A DNA stretch of 64,000 bases from Chersky-840 sp963794615 (GCA_963794615.1 CAWCEP010000006.1:1-64000); one strand, 5' to 3'; shown: positions 1 through 9,780, numbered from the stretch's first letter. Translations and numbers: made by a program. Notes: generated by a model not told the origin, from the letters alone.

Positions 1-430
1 TACGACTACGACGTGGCGGTCCACGGGGGTCACGCCCGAGGTGTCGGGCATCGAGGTGGTGTGCTCTGTCGATACGGATCACGGCTCCCCGTCCTCATGC
101 TCTACTGCTCGGGACGCTCCCGGTGATCGGGTCACCGGGCTCGACGCCGGAGCCGACGACTACCTGGTCAAACCCTTTGACTTCGGTGAGCTGCTGGCCC
201 GTATCAGAGCCATGCAACGTCGTACCTCGGCGCTGGACTCGCCTCGCTTACGGTGGGAGATGTTGAGTTCGACCCGGCCATGGATGAGACCCGAGAAGGA
301 GTCGATCAACGGGACCCACCGGCACCGAGCTGCCTTTTTGGAGATTTTTAGCCCGGAGGACCCGGCGGGTGCTGAAAACCTCATCCGAGGGGCCTCAAGG
401 CAGCCAGTTTGTATTCGTGGATGAGACCAC
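1..430 (+). pseudogene. OmpR/PhoB-family response regulator remnant
   Basis: A broken two-component response regulator, cut by the window start. The receiver-domain end is clear in one frame (GLDAGADDYLVKPFDFGELL, with the conserved Lys-Pro), followed by a linker. The sequence then changes frame: VEFDPAMDETR near 262-295 and TGTELPFWRFLARR near 322-365 match the start of an OmpR-type winged helix. The receiver N-terminus (phospho-acceptor Asp region) is scrambled over the first 120 bases. At least two frameshifts are needed, so the copy as written cannot make a working protein. No histidine kinase can be recognised downstream. OmpR-family regulators bind tandem repeats with about 11-nt spacing, the kind of motif found several times in the next 17 kb, but a link is only inference. 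Confidence 0.7.
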
Positions 431-929
431 CCTGGCAATCCATCCGATCTTCGCAGGTGTCGAATATCTAGAGTCGTGCTCCGCGTCGCTCGGAGCACCG
501 ACAGCATTGACGCCGCGGTCGAGTGACCGGCGATGTCGATGGGTGTTGTAATGCAAGACGAGACTCAGCAAGAACGCTTCGAAGCTGACGCCGGGTGAAG
601 ATCAGCATCCGGCGAGACACTGGCGGCTTATGTTACCGACGAAACGCTCGGCAAAAGCGTTGGCCCGGGGCTCGGAACGGTGCCGGATGTTCGGACCCCT
701 GGGGACCGAGAGACCACGTCGAACCCCGACGTGCGGTCACGCCCTCTCCGAGGAGGCGCACCCACCCCGGGACGCGGTCTCCTCACGGCTTACGAGGGGT
801 TCGGAATCATCGATCTCGGCCGCCGTTGTCACACTTGGCGGACCGGTCGCCGCGGGGCGCAGCCCGGAGCGTGTGCGTCATGGGAAAATTGTGGCTACGC
901 CGAAACGAGGGACACCACGACCGAGGTGC
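431..929. other. stretch without a supportable gene
   Basis: This is the 3' tail of the response-regulator remnant followed by sequence in which every open frame looks like shadow coding (Arg/Pro/Gly-rich, no domain). I see no gene, tRNA or clear terminator here. Confidence 0.5.
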
Positions 930-1731
930 ATCAGGCGCGAATGGAAAGCCCTCGGTCCATCGTGCGCCTCCGTCGAAGGCGATGACGAGGGCCTCGTATC
1001 CTTCGAGGGGTTCGACCAATGCCAGACCGTGCTTCCCCCGAGACCGTCAAGGCGGTGGCAAGAGCGTCGGCCAGACCGAGATCGGGCCCGCAGACGGATG
1101 CCGATGCCACACGTGCACCGGGTCGTTTGGTGTGAGGATCGATCAGGTGGGCGCCGCGCTCGGAGGTGCCCGATGTGGCGATGGCGCCGAAGAGCTCGAC
1201 GCGCAGGCAAGATGTGCCGGCACCTTGGGGTCGACAATGCCGATCCGGAATGGTTCGGGGTGTTCAGCGCCTCCGGAAGCTCGGGATGTCTCCGGCTGCG
1301 TTCACCATGGCGCCCACCACCTCGCTCGAGGCGAGCTCGGCGAGCGCGGATTGCGCCGCCCAACCCTTCACGTACCCAGTCGGGTCGACCCCACCTGGCA
1401 TCGCCCACGGATCGAACCAACCGCCCGAGACTTCGCGGCGACCGCGTACCGCTCGAGGACCTCTGTCACCTCGGAAGGGGCCTCCCCGCAGGTCGATCTC
1501 CCCCCGACGCAGGCGACTCATGGGGCTTTGCGGCTTCCACGTGCTGAACACGGCGTCGACACGATGAAGGACCGCCCGTGCCCGGGCGAGACGCGAGCAG
1601 ACGCCAGATCCAAACGTGCCGTCCTTCGTGTACACGTCGATAGTGACAACGGTTCCCATGACCGATTCGCGATGATGCACGGCTCGCTGCCGCCCGATGG
1701 GCTCGGTCGACGGCGGCTCGCGCGCCGTCAC
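930..1731 (-). pseudogene. apbE: FAD:protein FMN transferase (ApbE), frameshifted
   Basis: ApbE covalently attaches FMN to Thr/Ser of FMN-binding-domain proteins outside the cytoplasmic membrane. The N-terminal half is readable from a GTG at 1731: the family motif ESVMGTVVTIDVY, then a helix with VDAVFSTWKPQSPMSRLRRG, then WFDPWAMPGGVDPTGYVKGW and the NAAGDI motif. The frame is lost after about 1270. The C-terminal end reappears in another frame near 930-1020 (LEGYEALVIAFDGG, TEGFPFA). At least two frameshifts. The GTG start overlaps the TGA stop of the FMN-binding gene upstream (GTGA), showing that the two were translationally coupled. The partner next door is the expected flavinylation substrate. 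Confidence 0.8.
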
Positions 1732-2274
1732 GTTAAGCCCAGCTTGCTCAGTGCCGACTGGAGCGACTGTTCGAACCCCGCGCTCGTATAGCTCGCGCCC
1801 GACACACCTTGGATGTTGGCGCTTTGTGCTTGCAGGGCTTGCTGTTCGAGGATCGGAATCGACTGCTGGTCGATGGACTGGGAGCGAAAATTCCCTCCGT
1901 CATCGAGCGACGCGATCCCGACTTGGTGATCTTCTTGCCCGAGACCGTGACCGATACCGACAAGACGCCGTAGTTGTAGTTGACCGACGGACCGTTGGCG
2001 GAACGCTGTCGACGATGGGCCCGTGGTGGCAGGAGCTCGTGGTAGACGGGGTGGCATGGGGACGACCCCGAGGTCGGGGGTGCACCGGAGCCGGTCGATC
2101 CGGACCCGGAGGCGGTCCCGCGGCCACGGACGTGGAGGGAAGAGCCCCGAATCGAAGAGCGCCCGGCAGGCCGCCGAGAGTCAGGCTCGCGGATTTCGTA
2201 TGGAAGCTCAGGACGCCCACGAGCCCGGCGGCGGTCGCGGCAATGACGATCGGTGCCCGCCTCATCGAAGGCAT
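1728..2274 (-). pseudogene. FMN-binding domain protein (flavinylation substrate), frameshifted
   Basis: An exported FMN_bind protein, the carrier that ApbE flavinylates. The N-terminus in one frame starts MRRAPIVIAATAAGLVGVLS, a signal-anchor-like segment, followed by a Ser/Pro-rich linker. The domain core VSVTVSGKKIT is in a second frame (about 1930-1963). The C-terminal part is in a third frame: QALQAQSANIQGVSGASYTS, then a helix ending SALSKLGLT. VSGASYTS is the flavinylation region; the usual Asp three residues before the Ser is Gln here. Two frameshifts break the gene. It lies between a reductase-like membrane protein and ApbE, the order expected for an electron-transfer relay from the membrane to a periplasmic or cell-wall flavin. 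Confidence 0.75.
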
Positions 2275-2311
2275 CCTTTCAATTTCCACATCGGGTCCGA
2301 GCTCTCCTGGC

Positions 2312-3651
2312 CTAGAACGCAAATGCTTCTTCGTGGATCCGGTCTGCGGGGCACTCCGAGTTTCACCGCCGCGGCGACCATGCTCTTGCTGAAGCCATCG
2401 GGCCCACAGACATAGACATCACAAGACGGGAGGTCAGGAACCAGTCTCTCGCAGGGTACCGGCGTCGAAGCGAACCTTGTGGCGCGAGCCGATGACCTGA
2501 TGGAACTGACCACCACGCTGCTCGACGAGGGCGGCCACTTCGTCGCGGTGGACGAGCTCGTCGGTGGTCGAGGCCCGGACGACGAACGTCACGTCGATCG
2601 AGGACGGCAGGTCCTCGAGGAGGGCGCGGAGCGGAGTGATGCCGACCCCTGCCCCAATGAGCACGACACGATCCGACGAGCGGGCGTGATGGGTGAACGC
2701 CCCGTACGGCCCTTCGATGGCCACGCGTGTCCCGACCTTCAGGTGGGCGACGGCACGGCTCTGATCGCCGAGAGCCTTGACGGTGACTCTCATGTAGGGG
2801 GGCCTCGGGAGCGCGGAAAGCGAGTAGGGATGTGCATGCCACCACAAGCCTTTGGTGAGGAAGCGCCACTGGAAGAACTGCCCTCCTGAGACCGCCAGCC
2901 TTTCGAGCTTTCGGCCCGAGCAGATGATCGAGAACACTCCTGGTGCTTCTTCGCGGACGGCGGCGACTCGAAGCCCGTGCCGGAGGCTTCGCACCACGGG
3001 CTGGGCGATCCGGAACACGATGACCATCCCTGCGGTGGCGATCCAGAGCGCGATCCAGATCGCCCGGGTCAGCGGATGGCCGACGAACGATCCTCCGGTG
3101 ACGATCTGGTGGGCAAAGGCCAGTGCGAGGGCGAGGTACATGTACAGGTGCACGATCCACCACGTCTCGTACTTGAGGTGACGTCGAGCCCTCTTGATCG
3201 AGCTGATCCCGGCGGTGACGAGGAGGCCGAATCCAACGGCCGCAGCCAGGACATCGGGGTAGGAGGTGAGAAAGACCCAGAGTTGACGCAGGGCCCCGAC
3301 CCGAGCCAGCTGGGCGTAACCGAGCGTGATGAGCACGACGTGTGCGGAGATGAGCACGAGCGGCCAGGCCCCGATCCGGCGATGCCAACGAACGAGCCGA
3401 TCTTGTCCTACGGCGCGCTCGAGCCAGGGCAAGCGCGCGATGAGCACGACCATGACCAACATCAGGTACGCGCCGGCAAATCCCGCCAGGCGCCCTCCGG
3501 CGATGAGCCAACCTCCGGGCGTGTGGAGTGAACCGCTCGTCTCTCCGGTGATAACCAAGGCCAGTACGGCGCCGAAGCCGAGCCCGGCCAGTCCTGCAAA
3601 GATGTCGGCCACCCAGGGCTGCGGGGCAGGACCAGGCCGTCCCCGCGCCAC
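2312..3651 (-). pseudogene. ferric-reductase-like transmembrane protein with FAD/NAD(P)-binding reductase domain, frameshifted
   Basis: About 440 residues. The N-terminal half has six hydrophobic segments of the ferric reductase/NADPH oxidase type, with His residues suited to b-heme (RWHRRIGAWPLVLISAHVV and WWIVHLYMYLALALAFAHQ). The second half is a ferredoxin-NADP reductase module: FAD site HAHPYSLSALP, GPYGAF, and the nucleotide loop VVLIGAGVGITPLRALLE. The main frame runs from a GTG at 3651 to about 2465. The C-terminal NAD-binding motif CDVYVCGPDGFSKSMV is in another frame, and the natural end (RIHEEAFAF then TAG at 2312-2314) in a third, so there are two single-base shifts near 2460 and 2345. 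It would pass electrons from NAD(P)H across the membrane to the FMN-binding protein next in line. Confidence 0.8.
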
Positions 3652-3712
3652 CCGGGCGGCCCCTCACCGGAGGCGATCACACCGCCACCCGGATCGATCT
3701 GCGTGGCCGGCG

Positions 3713-4093
3713 TCATGCATGCAGCGTCGCAAGCCACGTTGAGAGGGGTCTGTACGCAAGCTGTGCGCCTGCTGAAAGGTTCTGGCGACTGCCCTCCGCG
3801 CGGCCCGGCCGGCTTCGGGCCCGGCACGGCCTCTCCTCCGAGGCAGCCTGGGGACAGGTCGTCGGCGTCGGGGGAGACAGGGTTCGTCTATAAGGTTCGG
3901 AACGATTCCCGTTGCCTGGGGTCGAGGCAAGCGTGGGGGCAGGGACCGATGCCGACCGGTCGGTACGACCGATCTCGCTCGACAGCTGCGATGCCACGGT
4001 GTCGATGGCGAGGGTCCCGCCGACCAACGAGACAATCAGAGCTGCCGTGACGAGCCTGGCTCTGAGGCGCGAGATGACGAAGGGGCTGGACAT
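3713..4093 (-). CDS. small exported or membrane-anchored protein, copy 1
   Basis: Unrecognised family. The ATG at 4093 opens MSSPFVISRLRARLVTAALI, a short basic N-terminus then one hydrophobic stretch ending GGTLAID, consistent with a signal peptide or anchor. The first 35 residues match the 80-aa protein at 17125-17367 almost perfectly (shared SSEIGRTDRSA). After that the two diverge; here the reading frame probably shifts near 3880, because the peptide DADDLSP shared with copy 2 lies in a different frame. The upstream DNA is also conserved between the copies, including an AAGGAGG box and a tandem TTCAC motif. A competing ATG at 4112 sits better behind AAGGAGG, but it is not conserved in copy 2. 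It heads the reductase/FMN-binding/ApbE set, so it may be part of that electron-transfer unit. Confidence 0.5.
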   Translation of the reverse strand: MSSPFVISRLRARLVTAALIVSLVGGTLAIDTVASQLSSEIGRTDRSASVPAPTLASTPGNGNRSEPYRRTLSPPTPTTCPQAASEERPCRARSRPGRAEGSRQNLSAGAQLAYRPLSTWLATLHA

Positions 4094-4136
4094 CCTCACC
4101 ACTCTCGGTCATAGATCTGTATGCCTCCTTGGAGGT

Positions 4137-4157
4137 CGCTGTGAAGCAGCCGTGAAT
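4137..4157 (-). promoter_or_regulatory. tandem 11-nt motif (ATTCACGGCTG/CTTCACAGCG)
   Basis: Two TTCAC cores spaced exactly 11 nt apart, 43 bases upstream of the ATG at 4093 and followed by CCTCCAAGGAGG. The same arrangement recurs at 17061-17081 in front of the paralogous gene. Tandem half-sites at 11-nt spacing are typical of OmpR/PhoB-family operators; the identity of the regulator is unknown. Confidence 0.5.
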
Positions 4158-4272
4158 CGCCGTCGGTGGTCCCTTTCTCCTGCGAAGCCCACGTGAAGGC
4201 AGTCTTCTCCCGCTGGTCCTTGCAGAATCGTGAAGACGCCGGATGGGGACGCGGTGTTTGACGCTCGGGCGG

Positions 4273-5053
4273 TCAGAAGTCGCTTGCCTCGGGGATGCAT
4301 CGACGTGGCGAACCCATGGGTTTGGTTCCCACGATCACGGCGGCCTCCGCGACGATGGGCGTCGCCGAGACGCCGATCAAGCCGGCCGTCTCGAAGTAGC
4401 GCGTCCAGGTGTCCATCGACACCGGTCGCTCTTGGACGCGCAGCGTGAATCGGATGGCGTTCTTCGCCAATCGCCACCAACCTGAGGGGCCACGCCGGGC
4501 GAGCAGTGCGACCTTGGAGGCGATGATGCTCCGGTCCCGCGCCGTGGCGCCCCGACCGAACATCATGTCGCCGACGACATGCGTCCGCCGGGCCGAAGCC
4601 ACGACGCCGCCTCCACCACAAAGGCAGCCTTGTCACGGTCGTGGTAGGTGGTGCAGCGCATAGTTCGAGATCACCAGGTCAGCGCTTTGTTCAGGCAGTG
4701 AGAGCGTCTCGATTGGGGTGACCACGCCCAGAATGCCGTTCACGCCAGACGCAGTCGCCTTCGCCTCGAGACGATCCACCATGGCCTGGCTCACATCGAC
4801 CGCCATCACGTACGCGCCTTGCGGGCGAGGGGCAGGCTCAGTTGTCCGGTCCCGCAACCGAGGTCAACGACGACCGAACCAGGGCGGACCTCGGCGGCGT
4901 CGAGCACGGCGTCAATGACACGTTCGAGACCCGCTGCTCCGCCGTGGTCCCACGACGAGGCACGCCTGGTCCAAACCCACCTCTGGAGGCGGACACCGAG
5001 GAGGCGGCGCGGCGATGATCGGGAGGTTCTGGCATCGGCGGCGTATCCGGCAT
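4273..5053 (-). pseudogene. class I SAM-dependent methyltransferase, frameshifted
   Basis: The fold is readable in pieces across three frames. ERVIDAVLDAAEVRPGSVVV runs into VDLGCGTGQLSLPLAR (SAM-binding motif I, near 4840-4930). Next comes the post-I region with MAVDVSQAMVDRLEAKATA and the motif II/III region ADLVISNYALHHLPRP (4633-4857). The C-terminal part is VVGDMMFGRGATARDRSIIA through RYFETAGLIGVSATPIV and VIVGTKP (4273-4602). At least three shifts are required, so the present copy cannot encode the enzyme. The substrate is not predictable; the layout resembles small-molecule C- or O-methyltransferases. A conserved 75-bp upstream block (5188-5262) is shared with the DoxD-Rieske gene at 14967. 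Confidence 0.7.
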
Positions 5054-5187
5054 GGCGGAAGAGGTGGTAGGGCCGAGATTGCCCGGGAGCGCCGAGTCGC
5101 TCTGGTCAGGGCCTGCGCGACGCTTGCGGTCATGCCCGACGCCGGAGGAGCCCTCGGGGCCTTGGGCTCGTTGCGCTGGAAATTGGT

Positions 5188-5262
5188 CGAGGGGGGAGCC
5201 ACATAGGTACGAGGATCATGCGCTCAGCCGACCTGACGGCAGCATGAAGAGGGCGTCTGGTC
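5188..5262 (-). repeat. 75-bp inverted-repeat copy A with CTTCATGCTGCCGTCA motif
   Basis: On the minus strand this block lies just upstream of the methyltransferase remnant. It matches 14691-14767 on the plus strand over about 75 bases with a few differences: the blocks CTTCATGCTGCCGTCAGGTCGG, GCATGATCCTCGTAC and GGCTCCCCCCTCGAC occur in the same order. Relative to its downstream gene each copy has the same orientation, so it behaves like a duplicated promoter/operator region rather than a random repeat. Confidence 0.7.
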
Positions 5263-5269
5263 GTCGCGG

Positions 5270-6006
5270 CTACGAGGTCAGCGGCAATCGGTAGCGGACG
5301 AAAGGCTCGCCACTTCGGCTGGTGAGCTCGCCGTCGAAACACCAGCCCAGGCGCTCGTAGAAGGCGCGAGGCGGCAAGGTCGGGCGGCGTCACGAGGACG
5401 AATTCGTCGAGGCCTGCTCGTTTCCCGACTCGGCCGGCTTGTGCCAGGAGCTCTCTCCCCACGCCGCCTACCGCGCATGTCTGGTTGCACCATGAGATGC
5501 GTGATCTCCCCCATGGTCGGCACCCGATGCCCCTGACCAGAGGGGATGGTGGCCCCTGGTTGGTCGGCCGATGCCGTGGGTGGTATGCAACGCCGGCCCG
5601 CGAGGGCGTGCGCCCGAGGACGGTCGAAACGCCCGAGGCCAGGATGCGTACCACCCCCCGGACGTACCGAGCCAGGCGAGTGGCCAATAGTTCACGCGCG
5701 AAGCTGCGGTCGGTCACAGCCCGTACCACCAGCCAGAACGCGAGCGACAACCCATGTCGGCGGAGCATCGCCCGAACGTGCGCGGCGGGGTCCAGAGCAC
5801 CGAGAAGTACGCCAACCACACGCCCTCGTTCGTCGACAGCTGCTAAAGCAAGGCCCTTGGGGCTGTCGATCCACGCCCGATGGTAACGGTCGAGGAATCG
5901 TGGGCCACAACGCGCCAGAGAATTCCACGTCGAGAACCTCGCCGTGCAGTTGTGCGCTGGTGGCGGTGTCGCCGCGCCGCAGGTCCCGGATCTCGACGGT
6001 GGTCAT
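5270..6006 (-). pseudogene. GNAT-family N-acetyltransferase, frameshifted
   Basis: Pieces of one acetyltransferase in several frames. The start is clear, MTTVEIRDLRRGDTATSAQL from 6006. A second piece reads VVGVLLGALDPAAHVRAMLR and continues through FARELLATRLARYVRGVVRI. The acetyl-CoA loop region follows (MGEITHLMVQPDMRGR, then VGRELLAQAGRVGKRAGLDE), then the C-terminus RLGWCFDGELTSRSGEPFVR, ending in TAG at 5270-5272. At least three frameshifts. The family uses acetyl-CoA to acetylate amines; the substrate is unknown. The start lies 117 bases from the divergent hydrolase start at 6123. Confidence 0.7.
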
Positions 6007-6122
6007 CTCACCTCATCTGTGTGCTTCGCAGCAGCTGCCGCGAACGCGCCGCGGCATATAGGCTGCGCCAGGTGCCACCGGGCCGGCATCGTCGAGTTCG
6101 GCTTGGAACAAGGACCTCCAGG

Positions 6123-7460
6123 GTGGGCCTGGTCGGCGCGATAGGGGTCTTGCTTCTCGCCGCCACCGTTGTCACCGTCGGCGCCCTCGACCGTCACCGG
6201 TCCACTCCCGCACCCGCGACGACGGTCACCCCGCGCCTTCCCACCACAACAACATCGACCGTCGCGACCACACAACCTGTTCCCCCGCTCAGCGCCGACG
6301 GGTCCTACGCCGTGGGTACGACGAATCTTTCGATCATGGAGCCGGGAGCTCCCGGCACCGCACGCCGGTCGCTTCCCACCGCCGTCTTTTACCCTGTACG
6401 AGGTACCGCCGCAGCAGGGGGCCCGGACGCGCAGCCCGAAAGGACGCATGCGCCGTACCCTCTGCTCGTATTCTCCCAAGGCTACGACCTCTCGGTCCAG
6501 GCGTACTCCACATTGCTCACCGACTGGGCATCGGCAGGCTTCGTCGTCGCCGCCCCCACCTATCCCCATACCGACCCGTCCGATCAACGCGCCCTCGATG
6601 AGAACGACATCACAAACCACCCCGCCGACTTACGCTATGTGATCACCACCCTGCTCGATGCTGCACACGGGTCAGGATCACCCCTGTCCGGTCTCATCGA
6701 TGCCAATGAGATCGGCGCGGTCGGCCACTCCGACGGCGCTGACGTCACCTTGGCAGTCGCCGCCGACGCCTGCTGCCAGGACCCTCGTGTGAAAGCGGCG
6801 GCGATCTTGTCGGGAGCAGAGTTGGCGAGCTTCGCCGGCCGCTACGTCTTCTCGGGCACCGTGCCGCTACTCGTCACTCAGGGAAACGCCGATACCATCA
6901 ACTTGCCCGCCTGTAGCGCCCAGATCTACAACGCCGCCGCATCTCCCAAGTACTACCTCGACCTTCTCGGCGCGCCCCACGAGCCGCCCTACGCCGACCC
7001 GGGGCCCGATCAACAGATCGTCGCCCAGGTCACCACCGATTTCTTCGACGCCGAGCTCGCCGGTCAGAGTGCCGCGCTTGCGGCCATGTCGAGCTCCGGC
7101 AACGTCGGGGGGCGCTCCAGCCTCACGACGGGCCCGGGTCGCGCCTCAGCCAATCGGTGCGTGCCCGGGAGCTCCTGGCTGACCGCACAGCCCACCCGCC
7201 CCCTCCGTCCCCTTCCTCATCGGCTCGTCGGTCCTCATCCCCTCGTCGGTGGGGTGGCGCTGGGAATGCCACTGACTCCCTGGCAACCCGGCGTCGGGGC
7301 GACCGTCACCAGCGGCGGTACCCCAGGCAGCGGGGGAAGGTCGAGTGCAGCGCCATCGACGGCGTCGGCCATGGCCGACTGTCCTTGCGCGTCGGGGTGG
7401 AGGTGGTCGCCCGAGTCATACATGGGAAATATCGCGGTCGGAGCACAGGCACCGTCGTAG
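6123..7460 (+). CDS. secreted alpha/beta hydrolase (dienelactone hydrolase/PAF-acetylhydrolase-like), 3' end doubtful
   Basis: I place the start at GTG 6123, which opens VGLVGAIGVLLLAATVVTVG, a signal peptide or anchor followed by a Thr/Pro-rich linker. The open frame extends upstream to 5880, but that part overlaps the divergent GNAT and looks non-coding. The catalytic domain has the oxyanion region PYPLLVFSQGYDLSV, the nucleophile elbow GAVGHSDGADVTLA (GHSDG), a TQGNADTINLP loop with the acid residue, and LLGAPHEPPYAD carrying the likely catalytic His. Family similarity fades after about residue 335 (near 7135). The remaining 108 codons run antisense to the SGNH gene, so the natural stop was probably lost to a frameshift near 7140. 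Likely an exported esterase or lipase acting outside the cell. Confidence 0.7.
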   Translation: MGLVGAIGVLLLAATVVTVGALDRHRSTPAPATTVTPRLPTTTTSTVATTQPVPPLSADGSYAVGTTNLSIMEPGAPGTARRSLPTAVFYPVRGTAAAGGPDAQPERTHAPYPLLVFSQGYDLSVQAYSTLLTDWASAGFVVAAPTYPHTDPSDQRALDENDITNHPADLRYVITTLLDAAHGSGSPLSGLIDANEIGAVGHSDGADVTLAVAADACCQDPRVKAAAILSGAELASFAGRYVFSGTVPLLVTQGNADTINLPACSAQIYNAAASPKYYLDLLGAPHEPPYADPGPDQQIVAQVTTDFFDAELAGQSAALAAMSSSGNVGGRSSLTTGPGRASANRCVPGSSWLTAQPTRPLRPLPHRLVGPHPLVGGVALGMPLTPWQPGVGATVTSGGTPGSGGRSSAAPSTASAMADCPCASGWRWSPESYMGNIAVGAQAPS

Positions 7461-8696
7461 ACGTCGGCCACAGAGGTACCCAGATTCAACACGGCGTCAA
7501 ACGCGCCCGAGGTGAGGATCCACTGGTCGACTTGCTGAAGATAACGCTGTTGCAACGGGGTCCATCGCTCGTCTCGGCTCGTGCTACGGGGCAAAAGCGT
7601 GACGGCAACGATCCGGATGCCCTCTGCGTGCGCGGCGGCGATGGCCTGCTCGTAACCCGCGATGACTTGGTCGGCGGTGGCCCCGAACCACAGATCGTTG
7701 GTACCCAGAAAGAGGACCACCTCCGACACCCCAGCCTGGGTGAGGGCGTCACGCGCCGAGCCGCGACACCCCTGAGGGACCTCCACCGGTCAAGTCGTCG
7801 GTGCGCACCACGGCCGTCAGCGCATTCGCCGTGATCCCTTCGTTCACGACCGCCCGCTGCTCACTGGGCGGGAGCATGTCGATCCGCTTCTGAAGGACAT
7901 CGGTCCACCGCAGCGAGGTGTGGTAGCCGTCGGTGATGGAGTCGCCCACCACGACGATGCTCCCTTCGCCCGTCGTCTGCAGCACATCGACGGCATCGAC
8001 CCATCGCTCCCACGGGCTCGGCTCGCTGAGCCCAACGCCGCTCACAGATCCGGTGAGGTTCCCACCCCCGTTGGGGGTCAAGTACGAGACGATCTTCGTA
8101 CAACACGGGTGGACGCTGACCAGCTCGCGCCCACTCACGTAGACACTGATGGCCAGGGTCTGCAGGGCGCTCACGTCCATGCTCACCGCATCGCTATAGC
8201 TGACCTGCCCCACAGGGACCGTCGTCCCCGGAGCTCCACCGAAGGTCAAGGCGTGCAGCGTTCCGGGCACCACGCCGGCACCTGCGGCTGCGAGCCCTAC
8301 GCTCGCTGCCCCGATCAGGAGGGGGTCGTTCCCAAAGGCGTTTGAGATCCGAATCCGAACCCCTTCACCGCCGATGCCGATCGTGGCCAAGTTGCGGACG
8401 GTCACATTCGACGCCTCGCCGTTACCCCAGGCCACGGCGGACCCCCAACCGACGCGCCAGACAGGTGGGACAGCGGTCGTCGCCGTGATGGGGTGCGACG
8501 TCGTCGGTGAGGCGAAGGAGGGCGCGTCCTGCAGCCGGCGCGAAGGCCCAGTCGAACCCGTCAAGGCGACGACGAGAGCGATCGACGTCACGAATACCAG
8601 CACAAGGGCGAATGCCACCACTGCGGTCGTGGGTCCACGACGACCGCGGTGCCGTCGTGGTGAGACTCGTGCCCTCCGACGAGCGTGCTGCGGCAT
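7235..8696 (-). pseudogene. SGNH/GDSL-family hydrolase, one frameshift
   Basis: An exported esterase of the SGNH superfamily. ATG 8696 opens MPQHARRRARVSPRRHRGRR, a strongly basic N-terminus, then a transmembrane or signal segment TTAVVAFALVLVFVTSIALV and a Ser/Thr/Pro linker. A beta-rich domain follows, then block I VVGDSITDGYHTSLR with the nucleophile Ser. Near 7786 the frame shifts; the rest gives block III VVLFLGTNDLWFGA and block V DSGDHLHPDAQGQSAMAD with the catalytic Asp and His. One indel separates two otherwise clean halves, so an assembly error is as likely as true inactivation. The 3' end overlaps the doubtful tail of the convergent hydrolase. Confidence 0.8.
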
Positions 8697-9329
8697 GCGC
8701 CCTTCGGCCAGTGCCGAATCGACGCGGGCTCGACGGCCTCTTCCCAGCATCAGGCTGCACGATGGATGAGCGCGTGGAACGGAACCAGGCCAAACGGCTC
8801 GCGAGGGCTGCTCATAATCGGGCGGCGCCCATGCCGGCTGTCGCGATCCAGACGAGCCCGACATCCGGATCTTGGTTCATTCTCAGCAAGTCCACAGCGA
8901 AGATAGAGAGCGAGCTCAGCGAGCTGTTGTCTACTAGCTGCTGGTGTGGCGGAGGAGGCAGACGTGGAATCGAAAATAGCAAAGGCATCCTCACGGGGCA
9001 GTCTCCGCTGTTTACCCTCTCGACGCCACACTGCCGTCGCGGTATCGGCCTCAGACTAGTTGACGTTGCATCTTGATCCTCAGATGCTCGAGCCGCGACC
9101 CGCAGCTGTTGTCTTCGGGGCAGTCCTCGACACGTCAGATGCCGCCGGGAAGCACAAGGGGGTCGCTGCAGGGCTCAGCGCCAGGGCCCGTGACCTGCCC
9201 TGCGCGGGTGATTTGGGATTCTGCGGTGTCGGGCGAATACCTCCGGGCAACTTCATGCTGTCGTCATCGAGGCTTACACCAGGTAAGGGGGGACATAGCC
9301 GGCGGTAGCGGATGCTGCGCGGGGACAAA
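8697..9329. other. intergenic stretch, no supportable gene
   Basis: No frame here gives a recognisable or convincing protein. Starts upstream of 8696 for the SGNH hydrolase are open but give an Arg/Ser-rich lead without a signal. The only structured item I see is the tandem motif at 9251-9280. Confidence 0.5.
9251..9280 (+). promoter_or_regulatory. tandem 11-nt motif (CTTCATGCTGT/CGTCATCGAGG/CTTACACC)
   Basis: Three 11-nt units in register. The first 16 bases differ by one base from the element in front of the lipoprotein gene at 14237, and the GAGGCTT that follows is also shared with it. On the plus strand no gene starts nearby (next at 10241), so its target is unclear. Confidence 0.4.
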
Positions 9330-9780
9330 GCCCCCGACCAGCATCCGAGAATCAAATCAACAACTGTGACTGCCCCGTTTCCCGCGGCGTCGAGGGTTAG
9401 CCAAACTGGGACGGGAGGCCCGAGATGTCGACCAGCAGGACCTTCCAGTCCTTTCGTATCGCCAATGACCCGTCTCGTGTCGAAAAGCCACCCTGACCGA
9501 GGTTGGGGAGTGTGTTGACATCACCGAGAGTGAACCCGATGCCCCGGAAGTATGAGAACGTTTTGCGTCCACTTGGACAGTTCATTTACCGAAAGCGTGA
9601 AGTAGCCGTCCGGGTAGCACCAGCTGTGGATGCAACGGCCATTCGGGATGCGCCTGATGCGATTCGGGGCGACAAACGACGATCTCCGACCGGGCGGTAG
9701 TCCCTGGTACCTCAGCGCTGGTTTCTCCGGGCCGGATGCGTCCAACCTGACCGGTAACGCTCAAGCGCTGGCACACTGGG
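9330..9780 (-). pseudogene. degenerate exported-protein gene of unknown family
   Basis: Three overlapping minus-strand frames give peptide stretches that read as one protein: HSWCYPDGYFTLSVNELSKW, then FSYFRGIGFTLGDVNTLPNL, then STRDGSLAIRKDWKVLLVDI and SGLPSQFG, then LILGCWSGA near the end. Composition is normal for a folded protein and unlike the Arg/Pro-rich shadows around it. I do not recognise the family. At least two frameshifts are needed to join the parts. It is possibly a small secreted protein; no start can be fixed. Confidence 0.4.

Noticed and set aside
595..1791. 398-codon plus-strand open frame
   Set aside because: It is antisense to the ApbE remnant, with an Arg/Pro/Gly-rich random composition and no domain.
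5880..6122. Upstream extension of the alpha/beta hydrolase
   Set aside because: It overlaps the divergent GNAT start and codes an Arg/Trp-rich lead; the signal segment begins at GTG 6123.
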